Shown one piece after another: positions 34,877 to 44,100 of a stretch of DNA of 64,000 bases (position 1 is the stretch's first letter; each line of letters begins with the position of its first letter). The notes beneath the pieces are model-generated. The model had not been told where the DNA came from. It worked only from the letters and a program-made list of their open reading frames with translations, and ran no database searches. The stretch is from Flavobacterium panici (lineage in GTDB: Bacteria > Bacteroidota > Bacteroidia > Flavobacteriales > Flavobacteriaceae), in the NCBI RefSeq assembly GCF_903819335.1, contig NZ_CAIJDE010000060.1, forward strand, positions 1 through 64,000, given 5' to 3'. The translations under genes and the position numbers were made by a program.

Positions 34877-35605
34877 ATGATAACAAAAGCAAAACTCACA
34901 GTTTCTAAAAAAGTCTTAGGGATTTTTACCGTTCTGTTTTCATTGCAAAGTGCATTAGCGACTGCACAAAATGAAAAAGCAAAGATTACACGCTACGAAG
35001 TAAAAGAGCAATATCTGGAGAAATTTCAAAAAGCCATAAGCGAGTACGTTCAAAAATCGCTTTCAAACGAAAGCAACATTATGTCTGAAGCTTATTTTGA
35101 ACAAAACAACAAGACGGTTATCTGGTTATTTGAACGCTGGACGAGCAAAACAGCATTGGATAAAAATAATTCAAAATCTGTAAAAGAGCTTGCTCAAACT
35201 GCTTTAGTAAAACCTGAGGAAATAATCTATGTAAAAGATTTAGAACCTCTCAATAAAGAACAATGGAGAAGAACAAGTAAAAAAGAAGACAATCAGTTAA
35301 CCATTATGCTTTTTGTAGATGCAAAAGCCGGAACAGAGAAAAACTTCATGGAAGTTTACCATACCGCAATGCCGCAGTTTAGAAGTGAACCCGGCGTAGT
35401 AACGTATCAGTTATCACAATTGGAAAATGATAAAACCCAATTTGTAACCTTCGAAAAATTCAGAAGCAACGATGCCTTTCAATATCATTTAAATTTTCCG
35501 CCAATTCAGCCCGTAATAGATTACCTGAATACGAGTATAAAAAAACAGCCGTTTCAGGATGGAATCCATAACCTAATCGAATTTGCACCGCTTACCCGCG
35601 AGTAA
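34877..35605 (+). CDS. Exported protein with two antibiotic-biosynthesis-monooxygenase-like domains
   Basis: Protein of 242 residues with an N-terminal signal segment (VLGIFTVLFSLQSALATAQ). Two ABM-type ferredoxin-like barrels follow: residues 35-120 (ITRYEVKEQYLEKFQKAISE, then ESNIMSEAYFEQNNKTVIWL) and 140-235 (IMLFVDAKAGTEKNFMEVYH, FVTFEKFRSNDAF). Such domains oxidise quinols or aromatic compounds or degrade haem without cofactor, though many are uncharacterised. Periplasmic location is expected. Neighbours suggest electrophile or quinone handling. Confidence 0.85.
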   Translation: MITKAKLTVSKKVLGIFTVLFSLQSALATAQNEKAKITRYEVKEQYLEKFQKAISEYVQKSLSNESNIMSEAYFEQNNKTVIWLFERWTSKTALDKNNSKSVKELAQTALVKPEEIIYVKDLEPLNKEQWRRTSKKEDNQLTIMLFVDAKAGTEKNFMEVYHTAMPQFRSEPGVVTYQLSQLENDKTQFVTFEKFRSNDAFQYHLNFPPIQPVIDYLNTSIKKQPFQDGIHNLIEFAPLTRE

Positions 35606-35657
35606 CATTAAACAGAAAAAAATCAACACAAATTATTAATATTTAAAACCTAAAAAA

Positions 35658-36482
35658 ATGAAAACAATTAGTAAAATCATTGCAGCAGGTATGACAAGCG
35701 TACTTGCTGTAGTAAATGTAGAAGCACAAGTAACCGTAAAAACAAATGAAATGAAAACAAACTACAGTCATGAATTAGAAGTTGTAAATCAATTGTCTAC
35801 TCAGTCAGCCGTTGTAAATATGCCGGTGACAAAATTATTAAACGCACCAGGGAACGAAGCATTAAAAGATTTCTTCTTTACACCTGTAAAAAACAAAACA
35901 GCCCTAAAAGGGAAAAAAATTGCCGTAATCGTTGCCGATGGTTTTGAAGAAATTGAATTAACAGGACCAGTATGGTATTTTAAAGAATTAGGAGCTCAAG
36001 TTGAAATAGTGTCACCAAAATTTAATCCCGCTCCAGAAAGATACGGTTTAGTATTTCCTGAGATGGCAAATACACACGTTATGGCAATTCAATACTTACA
36101 ACCAGTTGGATGGATAAAATTTGACCGTACTGCAGACCAAATAAAGGTAAATGATTACGATGCAGTATTTATTCCCGGAGGAGCCTGGAATCCGGATAAC
36201 CTTCGTTATGACAAAGATGTAATCAAATTTATTCAGGATTTCAATAAATCAGGAAAACTAATTGCCGCTATTTGTCACGCTCCGGTTGTATTGGCTTCTG
36301 CCGATATTTTAAAAGGAAGAAAATTAACAGGATACTGGAACATTCAGGTAGATTTAAAAAATGCGGGAGGAACTATTCTTGAACAACCTGTAGTAACAGA
36401 TGGAAACATTATTACCAGCCGTCACCCAATTGATGTGGCAGATTTTTCAAGAGCTGTTGAAAGCTGGTTAATTAAAAAATAA
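35658..36482 (+). CDS. Exported DJ-1/PfpI-family protein
   Basis: Protein of 274 residues with a signal peptide (MTSVLAVVNVEAQ). The PfpI core starts near residue 90 (GKKIAVIVADGFEEIELTGP) and contains the nucleophilic elbow AAICHAPVVLASADILKGRK with Cys followed by His, and a conserved early Glu in GFEEIE. Family members act as glyoxalases, deglycases, chaperones or proteases. An exported form within a redox operon suggests removal of reactive carbonyls or protein repair in the periplasm, which is inference. Confidence 0.9.
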   Translation: MKTISKIIAAGMTSVLAVVNVEAQVTVKTNEMKTNYSHELEVVNQLSTQSAVVNMPVTKLLNAPGNEALKDFFFTPVKNKTALKGKKIAVIVADGFEEIELTGPVWYFKELGAQVEIVSPKFNPAPERYGLVFPEMANTHVMAIQYLQPVGWIKFDRTADQIKVNDYDAVFIPGGAWNPDNLRYDKDVIKFIQDFNKSGKLIAAICHAPVVLASADILKGRKLTGYWNIQVDLKNAGGTILEQPVVTDGNIITSRHPIDVADFSRAVESWLIKK

Positions 36483-36496
36483 GAAAGCAGATTATT

Positions 36497-37606
36497 ATGA
36501 AAATAGATATTTTTAAACCGGTTCAGATTGGTTCATTACAATTAAAAAACCGTATCTCGATGGCACCCATGACAAGAGCAAGAAATGAAGATGGTATTCC
36601 AAACGAAAATAATGCGGTTTATTATGAACAGCGTTCTGGCGCCGGTTTAATTATTACAGAAGGAACAGCCATTTCTGAAACAGCAAAAGGCGTACTTTAT
36701 ATTCCCGGATTATATACAGCAGAGCAAATTGAAGGCTGGAAGAAAGTTACAAAAGCAGTACATGAACAAGAAAGTAAAATATTTTCTCAATTATGGCATG
36801 TAGGCAGGGTATCACATACTTCAAATCAGCCTAACGGAATTGCTCCGGTTGGTCCATCCGATATTCAGGCGCAAAATACATCAGCTTGGGGGTATAATGA
36901 AAATGGAGTAGAAGGTTTTGTTCCGGCATCAAAGCCTAAAGCACTTTCTGTAAATGAAATTAAAAATGTTGTAACTGATTTTGCCAATGCGGCTAAAAAT
37001 GCCATTAAAGCAGGTTTTGACGGTGTAGAAATTCATGGAGCCAATGGTTATTTGATCGAACAGTTTTTAAACCCTTTTGTAAACAATCGTAAAGATGAAT
37101 ACGGAGGAAGTATCGAAAATCGTTCAAGATTTTTACTGGAAATTATTGATGCTTCTGTTGATGCTGTAATCAATGAAAAAGTTGGGATTCGGTTAACGCC
37201 ATACGGAGGTTTAGGAGACTTGCCGCATTATGATGAAATAGAAGCAACATATCAATATTTAGCCGTAGAATTAAAGAAAAGAAACATTGCTTATATCCAT
37301 ATCATGGATCAGCAGTCAAAAGGAAGTCATGCATTACCGGATGGTTTTATTGAGCGTTTCCGTTCTTGGTACGATGGCGTTATTATTCTTGCCGGAAGTA
37401 TGGACAGAGAAAAATCAGAACAGCTTATTAATGCCGGAACTATTGACATTGCCGGATTTGGCGAACCGTTTATCTCGAATCCTGATTTAGTAGAACGTTT
37501 ACAAAACAATTGGGAATTAACGCAGCCCAACCGCGATTTGCATTACGGATTAGGAACTCACGGTTATACAGACTGGGAAGTTTATAAGCAGCCAGTTGCA
37601 ATTTAA
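36497..37606 (+). CDS. Old Yellow Enzyme-type alkene reductase
   Basis: Protein of 369 residues, full length for the family. FMN-binding TIM barrel with NRISMAPMTRARN, HVGRVSHTSN, DGVEIHGANGYLIEQFLNPF, NNRKDEYGGSIENRSRF and the C-terminal phosphate-binding part AGSMDREKSEQL. It reduces activated C=C bonds of enals, enones and nitro compounds with NAD(P)H. It is 14 nt after the DJ-1 gene, last in the operon, and a terminator follows. Confidence 0.95.
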   Translation: MKIDIFKPVQIGSLQLKNRISMAPMTRARNEDGIPNENNAVYYEQRSGAGLIITEGTAISETAKGVLYIPGLYTAEQIEGWKKVTKAVHEQESKIFSQLWHVGRVSHTSNQPNGIAPVGPSDIQAQNTSAWGYNENGVEGFVPASKPKALSVNEIKNVVTDFANAAKNAIKAGFDGVEIHGANGYLIEQFLNPFVNNRKDEYGGSIENRSRFLLEIIDASVDAVINEKVGIRLTPYGGLGDLPHYDEIEATYQYLAVELKKRNIAYIHIMDQQSKGSHALPDGFIERFRSWYDGVIILAGSMDREKSEQLINAGTIDIAGFGEPFISNPDLVERLQNNWELTQPNRDLHYGLGTHGYTDWEVYKQPVAI

Positions 37607-37625
37607 TATATTAGAAATAAAGTTT

Positions 37626-37660
37626 ATCCCTGAACACATTCATGTTCAGGGATTTTTTTT
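37626..37660 (+). terminator. Intrinsic terminator of the reductase operon
   Basis: ATCCCTGAACA (37626-37636) and TGTTCAGGGAT (37643-37653) form an 11-bp stem with a 6-nt loop, followed by eight T. Confidence 0.92.
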
Positions 37661-37732
37661 GAACAGAAAAACTTCTGCGGTAGTTTATATTAAGATTTTA
37701 TCTATTTTTATAAAGAACGAAAGCATCTTTAT

Positions 37733-38785
37733 ATGGAATTGCCTAAGCTGCCTTTTTATAAAAAATACGGTCTTGTTATAAAAGCCGCTATTGTTGGCGG
37801 AATCTTAGGTTTGCTATATACCTCAATTACAGATGCAGAATCCAATTTTGATTATTTAAAGCTTTTGCCCGGCATAGTTATAGGCGTCTTTATTGGTTTT
37901 ATTATTATAATGTTTGAGAAACGGCTTATCAATTTAAACCGATATTCCTTTTTAGGCGCAATGCTTTTAAAAGCGCTGATTTACAGCATAAACATATTAT
38001 TGTTTTTACTATTCTTTGTTCTGATGTTTTCAGAAATGTTAGGGCATCTTTCTTATCAGGAAGTTTTTATTAAATATGCTAAAGAACGTTTGTTCGAAGA
38101 TTATATGTTTTCTCTGGGAGCGTCTATATTTTTAATTCTCTTTTTAGAAATCAGCAGTTTATTAAGTTCCCGTTTTTTCTATAATTATTTTACAGGACAA
38201 TATCATCGGCCAATTCAGGAAGAACGAATTTTTATGTTTGTCGATGTAAAATCATCTACCACACTTGCCGAACAATTAGGAGATATTCTATACAGCAATT
38301 TACTGCAGGATTTATTCAACGATTTTACAGAAGCAATTCAATCTTCGCGTGCAGAAGTTTACCAATACGTAGGAGATGAAATTATTCTGACTTGGAAATC
38401 TGCTGTCGGACTAAAAGATAAACGATGCCTTTATTGTTTTTATCTTCTTAAACAATGTATAGAAAATAAACGCGAATATTATTTAGGAAAATATAATATC
38501 GTTCCAAAGTTTAAAGCCGGAATGCATATAGGAACCGCCGTAACTACCTGGGTAGGAAAAGTAAAAAAAGAAATTGTTTATCACGGAGATCTCTTAAATA
38601 CAACTTCAAGAATTCAATGTGAATGCAATAATTTTAATCACGATTTTGTTATTTCTGAAACCATGAAAAATGCACTTCCCGAAGATCATTCGATAACCTA
38701 TATTCAAAAGGGAGAAATACTTTTGCGGGGCAAAGCAAAACCAATGAAATTATATACTGTTGATTTTAGTTCAGTCGTTCTGTAG
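37733..38785 (+). CDS. Membrane-bound class III adenylate/guanylate cyclase
   Basis: Protein of 350 residues. The N-terminal 150 residues hold four membrane segments (AAIVGGILGLLYTSI; LPGIVIGVFIGFIIIMF; ALIYSINILLFLLFFVLMF; SLGASIFLILFLEI). The catalytic domain (165-345) shows the metal-binding Asp residues in FMFVDVKSSTTLA and YVGDEIILTW, the HIGTAVTTWVG strand and LLNTTSRIQ transition-state region. It should make cAMP or cGMP in the cytoplasm. The Crp/Fnr-type protein 4 kb upstream is a possible but unproven responder. Its 3' end overlaps the convergent gene at 38766 by 20 bp. Confidence 0.93.
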   Translation: MELPKLPFYKKYGLVIKAAIVGGILGLLYTSITDAESNFDYLKLLPGIVIGVFIGFIIIMFEKRLINLNRYSFLGAMLLKALIYSINILLFLLFFVLMFSEMLGHLSYQEVFIKYAKERLFEDYMFSLGASIFLILFLEISSLLSSRFFYNYFTGQYHRPIQEERIFMFVDVKSSTTLAEQLGDILYSNLLQDLFNDFTEAIQSSRAEVYQYVGDEIILTWKSAVGLKDKRCLYCFYLLKQCIENKREYYLGKYNIVPKFKAGMHIGTAVTTWVGKVKKEIVYHGDLLNTTSRIQCECNNFNHDFVISETMKNALPEDHSITYIQKGEILLRGKAKPMKLYTVDFSSVVL

Positions 38786-39125
38786 TTTCCAATCTCAAAC
38801 AATGTTCTGTACCTAAAAACAGCGGATTTCCATGTTTTTCTGACCAAAAACCATCCAGTACATCTTTAGTAATGCATCGGTAAACCGCAACGCCTTTATA
38901 CGTTTTATTGTCGTCGCCTTTGTAACTAAAATTAATAACCAGGATATTATCTTTAAAAAAACCATGACCTTTTTGAACCTGTGCATTATTGATGAACCAT
39001 TTTGCAATAATTCTATTGTTATCGTCTAAGGATAAACTCAAAGTGCCTTTGTAAGTAACCTGATTGCTCTCTTCCTGATTACTTCCGGAAATGGAAAAAT
39101 CACCAACTAAATCTTGTATTGTCAT
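38766..39125 (-). CDS. Hypothetical protein (119 aa), lipocalin-like beta barrel possible
   Basis: Beta-rich sequence with alternating polar and hydrophobic residues (LVGDFSISGSNQEESNQVTY; GTLSLSLDDNNRIIAKWFI; GHGFFKDNILVINFSYKG), no signal peptide. The pattern of short strands with GDF near the start and DGFW later resembles small calycin-like folds, but no family is recognised with confidence. It overlaps the cyclase gene tail to tail. Confidence 0.75.
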   Translation of the reverse strand: MTIQDLVGDFSISGSNQEESNQVTYKGTLSLSLDDNNRIIAKWFINNAQVQKGHGFFKDNILVINFSYKGDDNKTYKGVAVYRCITKDVLDGFWSEKHGNPLFLGTEHCLRLETTERLN

Positions 39126-39224
39126 TTATTTTTTGATGGAGAAATTGAATAGATGCTGAGGTATAAATCACCTCAATAATTGCTGCAAATTTATAAAATT
39201 TTAAAGTTTCGAAAATTTACCGTT

Positions 39225-39845
39225 TTATACCTTATTGGGTTTGCTGACATATTTATTTCCTTTAATAAAAAATCGCCACGGTAAAAGTGCATCTTCCTGT
39301 GCATAAGCAACGCCCACACGAGGCGATGCTGCAATTTGATCTTCAGTATATCGAATGCCGTGATCTTCCAGCCAGATTTCTTCTCCGCCTAAATCCTTTT
39401 TATTAAAAGAACGGTCAATACCCAAAGCCTTTGCCGCAGAACCCGGACCAGCAGAAATAGCCCCTTTTGATGCCGACATATTTCGTCTGGTTTCCATAAT
39501 ATCTTTTCCGGTCAAAGGTTCAATCCCCCGAATCAAAACTGCATGAGGTTCACCTTCAACAGAACTTACAATATTAAAAAGATGATGAATTCCGTAGCAT
39601 AAATAAACATAGGAAACGCCGCCCTGACTGTATAAAGTTTCCGTTCGATCCGTTCTTCGTCCGCCGTAAGCGTGAGAGGCTTTATCTTGTATCCCGAAAT
39701 AAGCCTCTGTTTCTACAATTATGCCAGAAGTTATTTCGCCGTCAATTTGTGTACAAAGTACTTTTCCCAAAAGATCTTTGGCAAGGAAAATAACATCTGA
39801 ATTAAGATAGTATGAAAACGGAATTTTAGTAGGAGATTCAGTCAT
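39225..39845 (-). CDS. DNA-3-methyladenine glycosylase (AAG/MPG type)
   Basis: Protein of 206 residues, full length for the family. Key motifs: LAKDLLGKVLCTQIDGEITS, the catalytic Glu in IIVETEAYFG, DKASHAYGGRRTDR with the intercalating Tyr loop, and GGVSYVYLCYGIHHLFNIVS. It removes alkylated purines (3-methyladenine, hypoxanthine, ethenoadenine) in base excision repair. It is followed by 99 bp without a gene and stands as its own unit. Confidence 0.95.
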   Translation of the reverse strand: MTESPTKIPFSYYLNSDVIFLAKDLLGKVLCTQIDGEITSGIIVETEAYFGIQDKASHAYGGRRTDRTETLYSQGGVSYVYLCYGIHHLFNIVSSVEGEPHAVLIRGIEPLTGKDIMETRRNMSASKGAISAGPGSAAKALGIDRSFNKKDLGGEEIWLEDHGIRYTEDQIAASPRVGVAYAQEDALLPWRFFIKGNKYVSKPNKV

Positions 39846-39940
39846 TGCTGTTCAATTATAATTTGGATACGAAGGTCGAAATTTCGAAGCAATTTATAAT
39901 TCTAATTTATTGATTAATTATTATTTGTGATTATAACTAA

Positions 39941-39966
39941 AAAACCGCCTGCAGTACAGGCGGTTT
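39941..39966 (-). terminator. Intrinsic terminator of the acidic protein gene
   Basis: AAAACCGCCTG and CAGGCGGTTT form a 10-bp stem around CAGTA. On the minus strand the hairpin is followed by TTTTTTAG. It lies 10 nt past the stop of the gene at 39977. Confidence 0.88.
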
Positions 39967-39976
39967 ATTTTTAGTA

Positions 39977-40369
39977 TTATAAATTTCGATCAGGATTTGT
40001 ACCTTCTTCATCGTCATCGTCAACTTCTTCTTCATCGTCATCATCTATATCACCAAGACCCTCATCTCCGTAATCATCGTCTTCTTCAAATTCTTTATTG
40101 TTGTCATTGTCACTTGCGAATTCGTTTTGCTCAAACTCATTATTCCCAAGTCTTTCATTATCGAAAGATTCATTACCAAGATTTTCTCCTGATAATTCCT
40201 GATTGTCAACTTCTTCGGTTACCAAATCATTTCCATAATCCGGTTCTGCCGAATTGCTGATAGAATGATCTACTGGCGGCGCATCGATTGCATTATCTTG
40301 ATATCCTTTTTCATTTTCTTGAAAATTCTGGTCGTCCTGACGGTAATTTTCTCTTTCATCTAAGCTCAT
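39977..40369 (-). CDS. Acidic, disordered protein (130 aa)
   Basis: The protein is built of polar residues (MSLDERENYRQDDQNFQENE) with a run of DD/EE near the C-terminus (EDDDYGDEGLGDIDDDDEEE). It has no signal or membrane segment and is predicted disordered. The terminator directly after it and the ordered start support a real gene. No family is recognised; its composition matches the 98-residue protein at 40762. Confidence 0.7.
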   Translation of the reverse strand: MSLDERENYRQDDQNFQENEKGYQDNAIDAPPVDHSISNSAEPDYGNDLVTEEVDNQELSGENLGNESFDNERLGNNEFEQNEFASDNDNNKEFEEDDDYGDEGLGDIDDDDEEEVDDDDEEGTNPDRNL

Positions 40370-40386
40370 ACTATATTTTTTTAAAG

Positions 40387-40515
40387 TTATTTTTTAGTAG
40401 TTTTTTTATCCGCAGCAGTTTTAGAACCGCTTTTTGATGTTTCCTCTTTTTTATCAGTTTTTTTATCTGATGCTTTAGCACTCGCTGTGCTTGCTTTGCT
40501 TTTTGAAGTATTCAT
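40387..40515 (-). CDS. Lys/Ala/Ser/Thr-rich small protein (42 aa), histone H1-like composition
   Basis: Short ORF, ATG at 40515 and stop at 40387. MNTSKSKASTASAKASDKKT is followed by DKKEETSKSGSKTAADKKTT and KK, so about a third of residues are Lys and almost all the rest are Ser, Ala, Thr or Asp. This resembles the C-terminal tails of bacterial histone H1-like proteins. It lies 17 nt upstream of the acidic protein gene on the same strand, so a co-transcribed basic/acidic pair is likely. Real expression is unproven. Confidence 0.6.
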   Translation of the reverse strand: MNTSKSKASTASAKASDKKTDKKEETSKSGSKTAADKKTTKK

Positions 40516-40761
40516 GGTTTCTAATTTTTTAGATTGTTATAAGTCAAATGTACGACGTCTGAAAATCAGAATCTTACAATTAAGAGGCTTGTCAATTATA
40601 TAATTTACGGTTACTAACTCTAAACACAATATGTTATCTAAAATCAATTATAGAAAAGCTGTAATATTCTCCTAAAAAAGTATAATAAGAATCATTGTTT
40701 TTTGCTGAATTTTAAGAATTGATAAAAAAGAGTTCTTTAGTTCAATTTTAAAAAAGTAAAT

Positions 40762-41058
40762 ATGGAAACTAGAAACAGCAATAGCGATTTTTTTCATGAT
40801 GAAAATGATCGCCACGAAAATAAAATTTGGAGCCCGACTGTAGATTCACGTTTACATTCTCAGGACAGAAACCCGGATGAAGATAAAGAGTACGGAAACA
40901 CACACGCCAACGATCCTGCTCAAAAACCGAATACAGGTGATTGGGGAGACGAAAGTGATTTTGAAGAAAACGAAGAAACCGATGAAAACTTTGGAAACGA
41001 TAACAGCGGCGGGGCTGGAAGCACCGGAAGCGAATCGACCAATAGCGGAAGTAATTAA
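40762..41058 (+). CDS. Acidic, disordered protein (98 aa)
   Basis: Hydrophilic throughout: METRNSNSDFFHDENDRHEN, then DESDFEENEETDENFGNDNS and a Gly/Ser/Asn tail. There is no hydrophobic segment. It ends 2 nt before a strong terminator, which supports a real transcription unit. Divergent from the basic/acidic gene pair at 39977-40515. Its role is unknown; stress-related hydrophilin-like behaviour is only a guess. Confidence 0.7.
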   Translation: METRNSNSDFFHDENDRHENKIWSPTVDSRLHSQDRNPDEDKEYGNTHANDPAQKPNTGDWGDESDFEENEETDENFGNDNSGGAGSTGSESTNSGSN

Positions 41059-41060
41059 TA

Positions 41061-41091
41061 AAAAGCGGAAAATAGATTTTCCGCTTTTTTT
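41061..41091 (+). terminator. Intrinsic terminator
   Basis: AAAAGCGGAAAAT and ATTTTCCGCTTTT form a 13-bp stem with a 2-nt gap followed by T-run, directly after the acidic protein gene. Confidence 0.9.
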
Positions 41092-41175
41092 GATTTCATT
41101 TCTAAGAAAAAGATCTTTAAAAATACAGATATAACATCCCGAATTCTAAAATTCGGAAAATTTAGTTTTTTTAAT

Positions 41176-44100
41176 TTACAGACTCTTGTTTGCATCAAGG
41201 ATTTTATTAATCAAAGCCAGTACCGTTACAACGCTGCCTCCCATTAAAGTTACCTGATCATAACTGTCTTTGTTAAGATACATTAATAAAACTAAGGCGC
41301 TGACTGCAATAATTATTATTGGAAATTTCAATTTACTGTAAGTTCCATTTTTGCTTTCATCTTTAAATTTCTGTACAAATAATTCATCACGTTTACTCTT
41401 AGATAAAATAAAAATCCTAAAACTCAGGCTCATCATTTTTAGTCTTCCCGTTAATTGATGGCAGTCAATAATTCCTCTTTCCATAAGGTTTATCAGAGTA
41501 TCTTTATTTTTGTAATTTACAAAGTGATCCTGGGCAAAATCAAAAAGCACATACTGCGTTTCTTCAAGCAGGGATTCCCAGATATCTTCATACTGCTCAC
41601 AAAATTGCTTGTGATTGATATTCAGTATAAAATCCATTCTTAAATAAGGGCTTATTTCATTTTTTTTATCTTTATAAAAAACCTGATCAATGCTAATTTC
41701 ACGTTCAGGGCAGTCTTCATTACCGGTATATCTTTTGTCGGGTTGTATTTCGCAGCTATTATGATCAATTTGAATTAGTTTTTTAATATCATAATTATTT
41801 ACCATAGGTATAAAAATATGATCGTTTGCTAATTCATTTTTTGTACACGGATAATACTTTTCATAATATGCCTGCATTAAATCATAAAAGAAGAAACGAT
41901 TACTATAATAGTTTAATAATTTATAGGCTAAACTGGCAAGAAAAAACAAAGTAACCAACAAGAAAAAAAGTGTTAGGAACGAAAAATTATTGTTTTCGTT
42001 ATGTAGAATTGCCAGCAGGCTTAGATAATATTTGCGGCTAAGTTCGTTAAATGTGAAATTTTTAATTTCGTAACTCGAAGGACGATCAAAAAAGCCAAGA
42101 TTAGCCTTTTGCATAATTTGATCATTAGTTTGGTCTCTAGTTTGCTCCTTACAATTACAGTTGTAAGCATTGGTTATTCTGTCTTTTATAATAAAATCAT
42201 TTTTATCTTTTATTTTTTGTTCTTTCGCGTCAAGTGACGAGCAGTAATAGCGCGCAAAATCATTCAATTCATTTACATAAAAAGCACTAACAAGAACAAA
42301 CGGAAACACAACAAATTGATATAATAATCTTGCTGTTAGGAATCTGGTATAAGCTTTTCTGTTTACTCCTTTGTTTTTCTTTGCAAATACACTAAGTTCT
42401 GTTTTTTCTCTTTTTCTCCAGTTTTTATAATAGAAGATTATTAATAGAATATGTGTGCCAAAAAGCGCAAGAGCGGCAATAAAAACATTATAATAAAAGA
42501 ACAAAACCATAGGCAGGCAAATTGCCGGAAGAAACAAAATCAATACTAGTTTAATAAGTTCTTTTTTAGGATTTAATGTGCGGATATTTAAAGTAATCAA
42601 ATTAATAAATACAACATTAACGCCCAGTACGATACAAAAGATAAATGCCAATGAAGGAGAAGACTTAAAAGCAACTATTAGGGCCAATACAATAGAAACA
42701 CAATTGACAATTAATAACTTTTTATATTCAGTAGTTCGGCTGCTGTCCGGGAAAAGATAATAGAAATGATGTTTTGATAATGTACCTATTCGACCATTGT
42801 AAAAGATTGTTGAATAGATATAATTAATTAATAATATGAAAAAGCCATATAAAAATGAAATCAGGAATCCGTTTGTAAACGTGAATATGGATAAACGATT
42901 GGTGTGTGACAAGTCGCGGATTGCCAGAATATAAACCGGAGATTCAGTTTTAATATCTAATTTTTTTGCACAGATCTGATAAGGTATTCCCATATATTCC
43001 ATCTCAAATGACGGTATATCTACGCCAGCTAACAGACTTATAAATGCAGGATTGTTTTGAGATACATAAAGCAGGTTTTGATAGATGTTTTTTTTGGGAT
43101 CGTTCTGCATTAATACATCTCCATCTTTATCGACAAGCATATAACCGGTTCCGGGCGGTAATTCTAATTCATTAGAAAAATATTCCCTAAACGCAATTCC
43201 TTTAATGCCATTACTTTCAGATTCCTGATTGATCTCTTTAAGAGTATCTTTTTCAGCATATATTAATTGATATCGATTATTTTCTCTTGAAAAAACAGCA
43301 GTAAGTACAGGATCTGTTTTTTTATTTTCTATATTTTTTTGCTGAAGCGCTTTAAAATACATTCTATCCGCATACTTTCTAGATATATCCGGAGCATTAT
43401 TACTCAGGTTTTTTGTAATTAATGCTTTGTTGTCCATTCGGAAATAACCATCTAAATACTTAATTAACTTTGCGTTTTTCGTACCCTTTTTAAAATCAGT
43501 ATTTCCATTTATAAAGCATTTTTGATCATCAGGCAAAGAATCTTTTTTAGTAAGAAGCTCTCCATTTAAAGCGGTTTTTTTTGAGCCGGTTACCAGAAAT
43601 ATTTTAGCAAATGAGTTTTTTTGGTTTTTCCATTCTTTCCCAAATAATAAATCCCTTTTTTTCCAGCTTTGATAAGCCGTAATTTGTTCTTTGAATGAAG
43701 TATCGATTTTATTTACCAACAGTTCTAAGTCATTTATATTTCTGGTTTTTATGGTATTGTTCCAATACGATAATGCTGCAAAAACCACAATAACAGCGAC
43801 CAGTAATCCTATGGAAAACACAACACCAACCAGGTCAATTTGACTGAGTCTTTCTTTGTAACTGCTTATAATGGGTTTTATGAAATTAATGCCTAATATT
43901 AGAACAATAATTGAAATAAGACTAAAAATCAAAAGATTAGAGTTTATCTGCCGAACGTTGAGGTCAAAAGCAGATTTATCAATTCCTGCGGCTAAAAATA
44001 AAGTGTGATTGGTATGAGGAATATTGATTTGATCCGTATAATAATGTTTTGAAGATTTTTTGAAACTAAAAGGACCATTTTTTCTATTGTATTTAATTAA

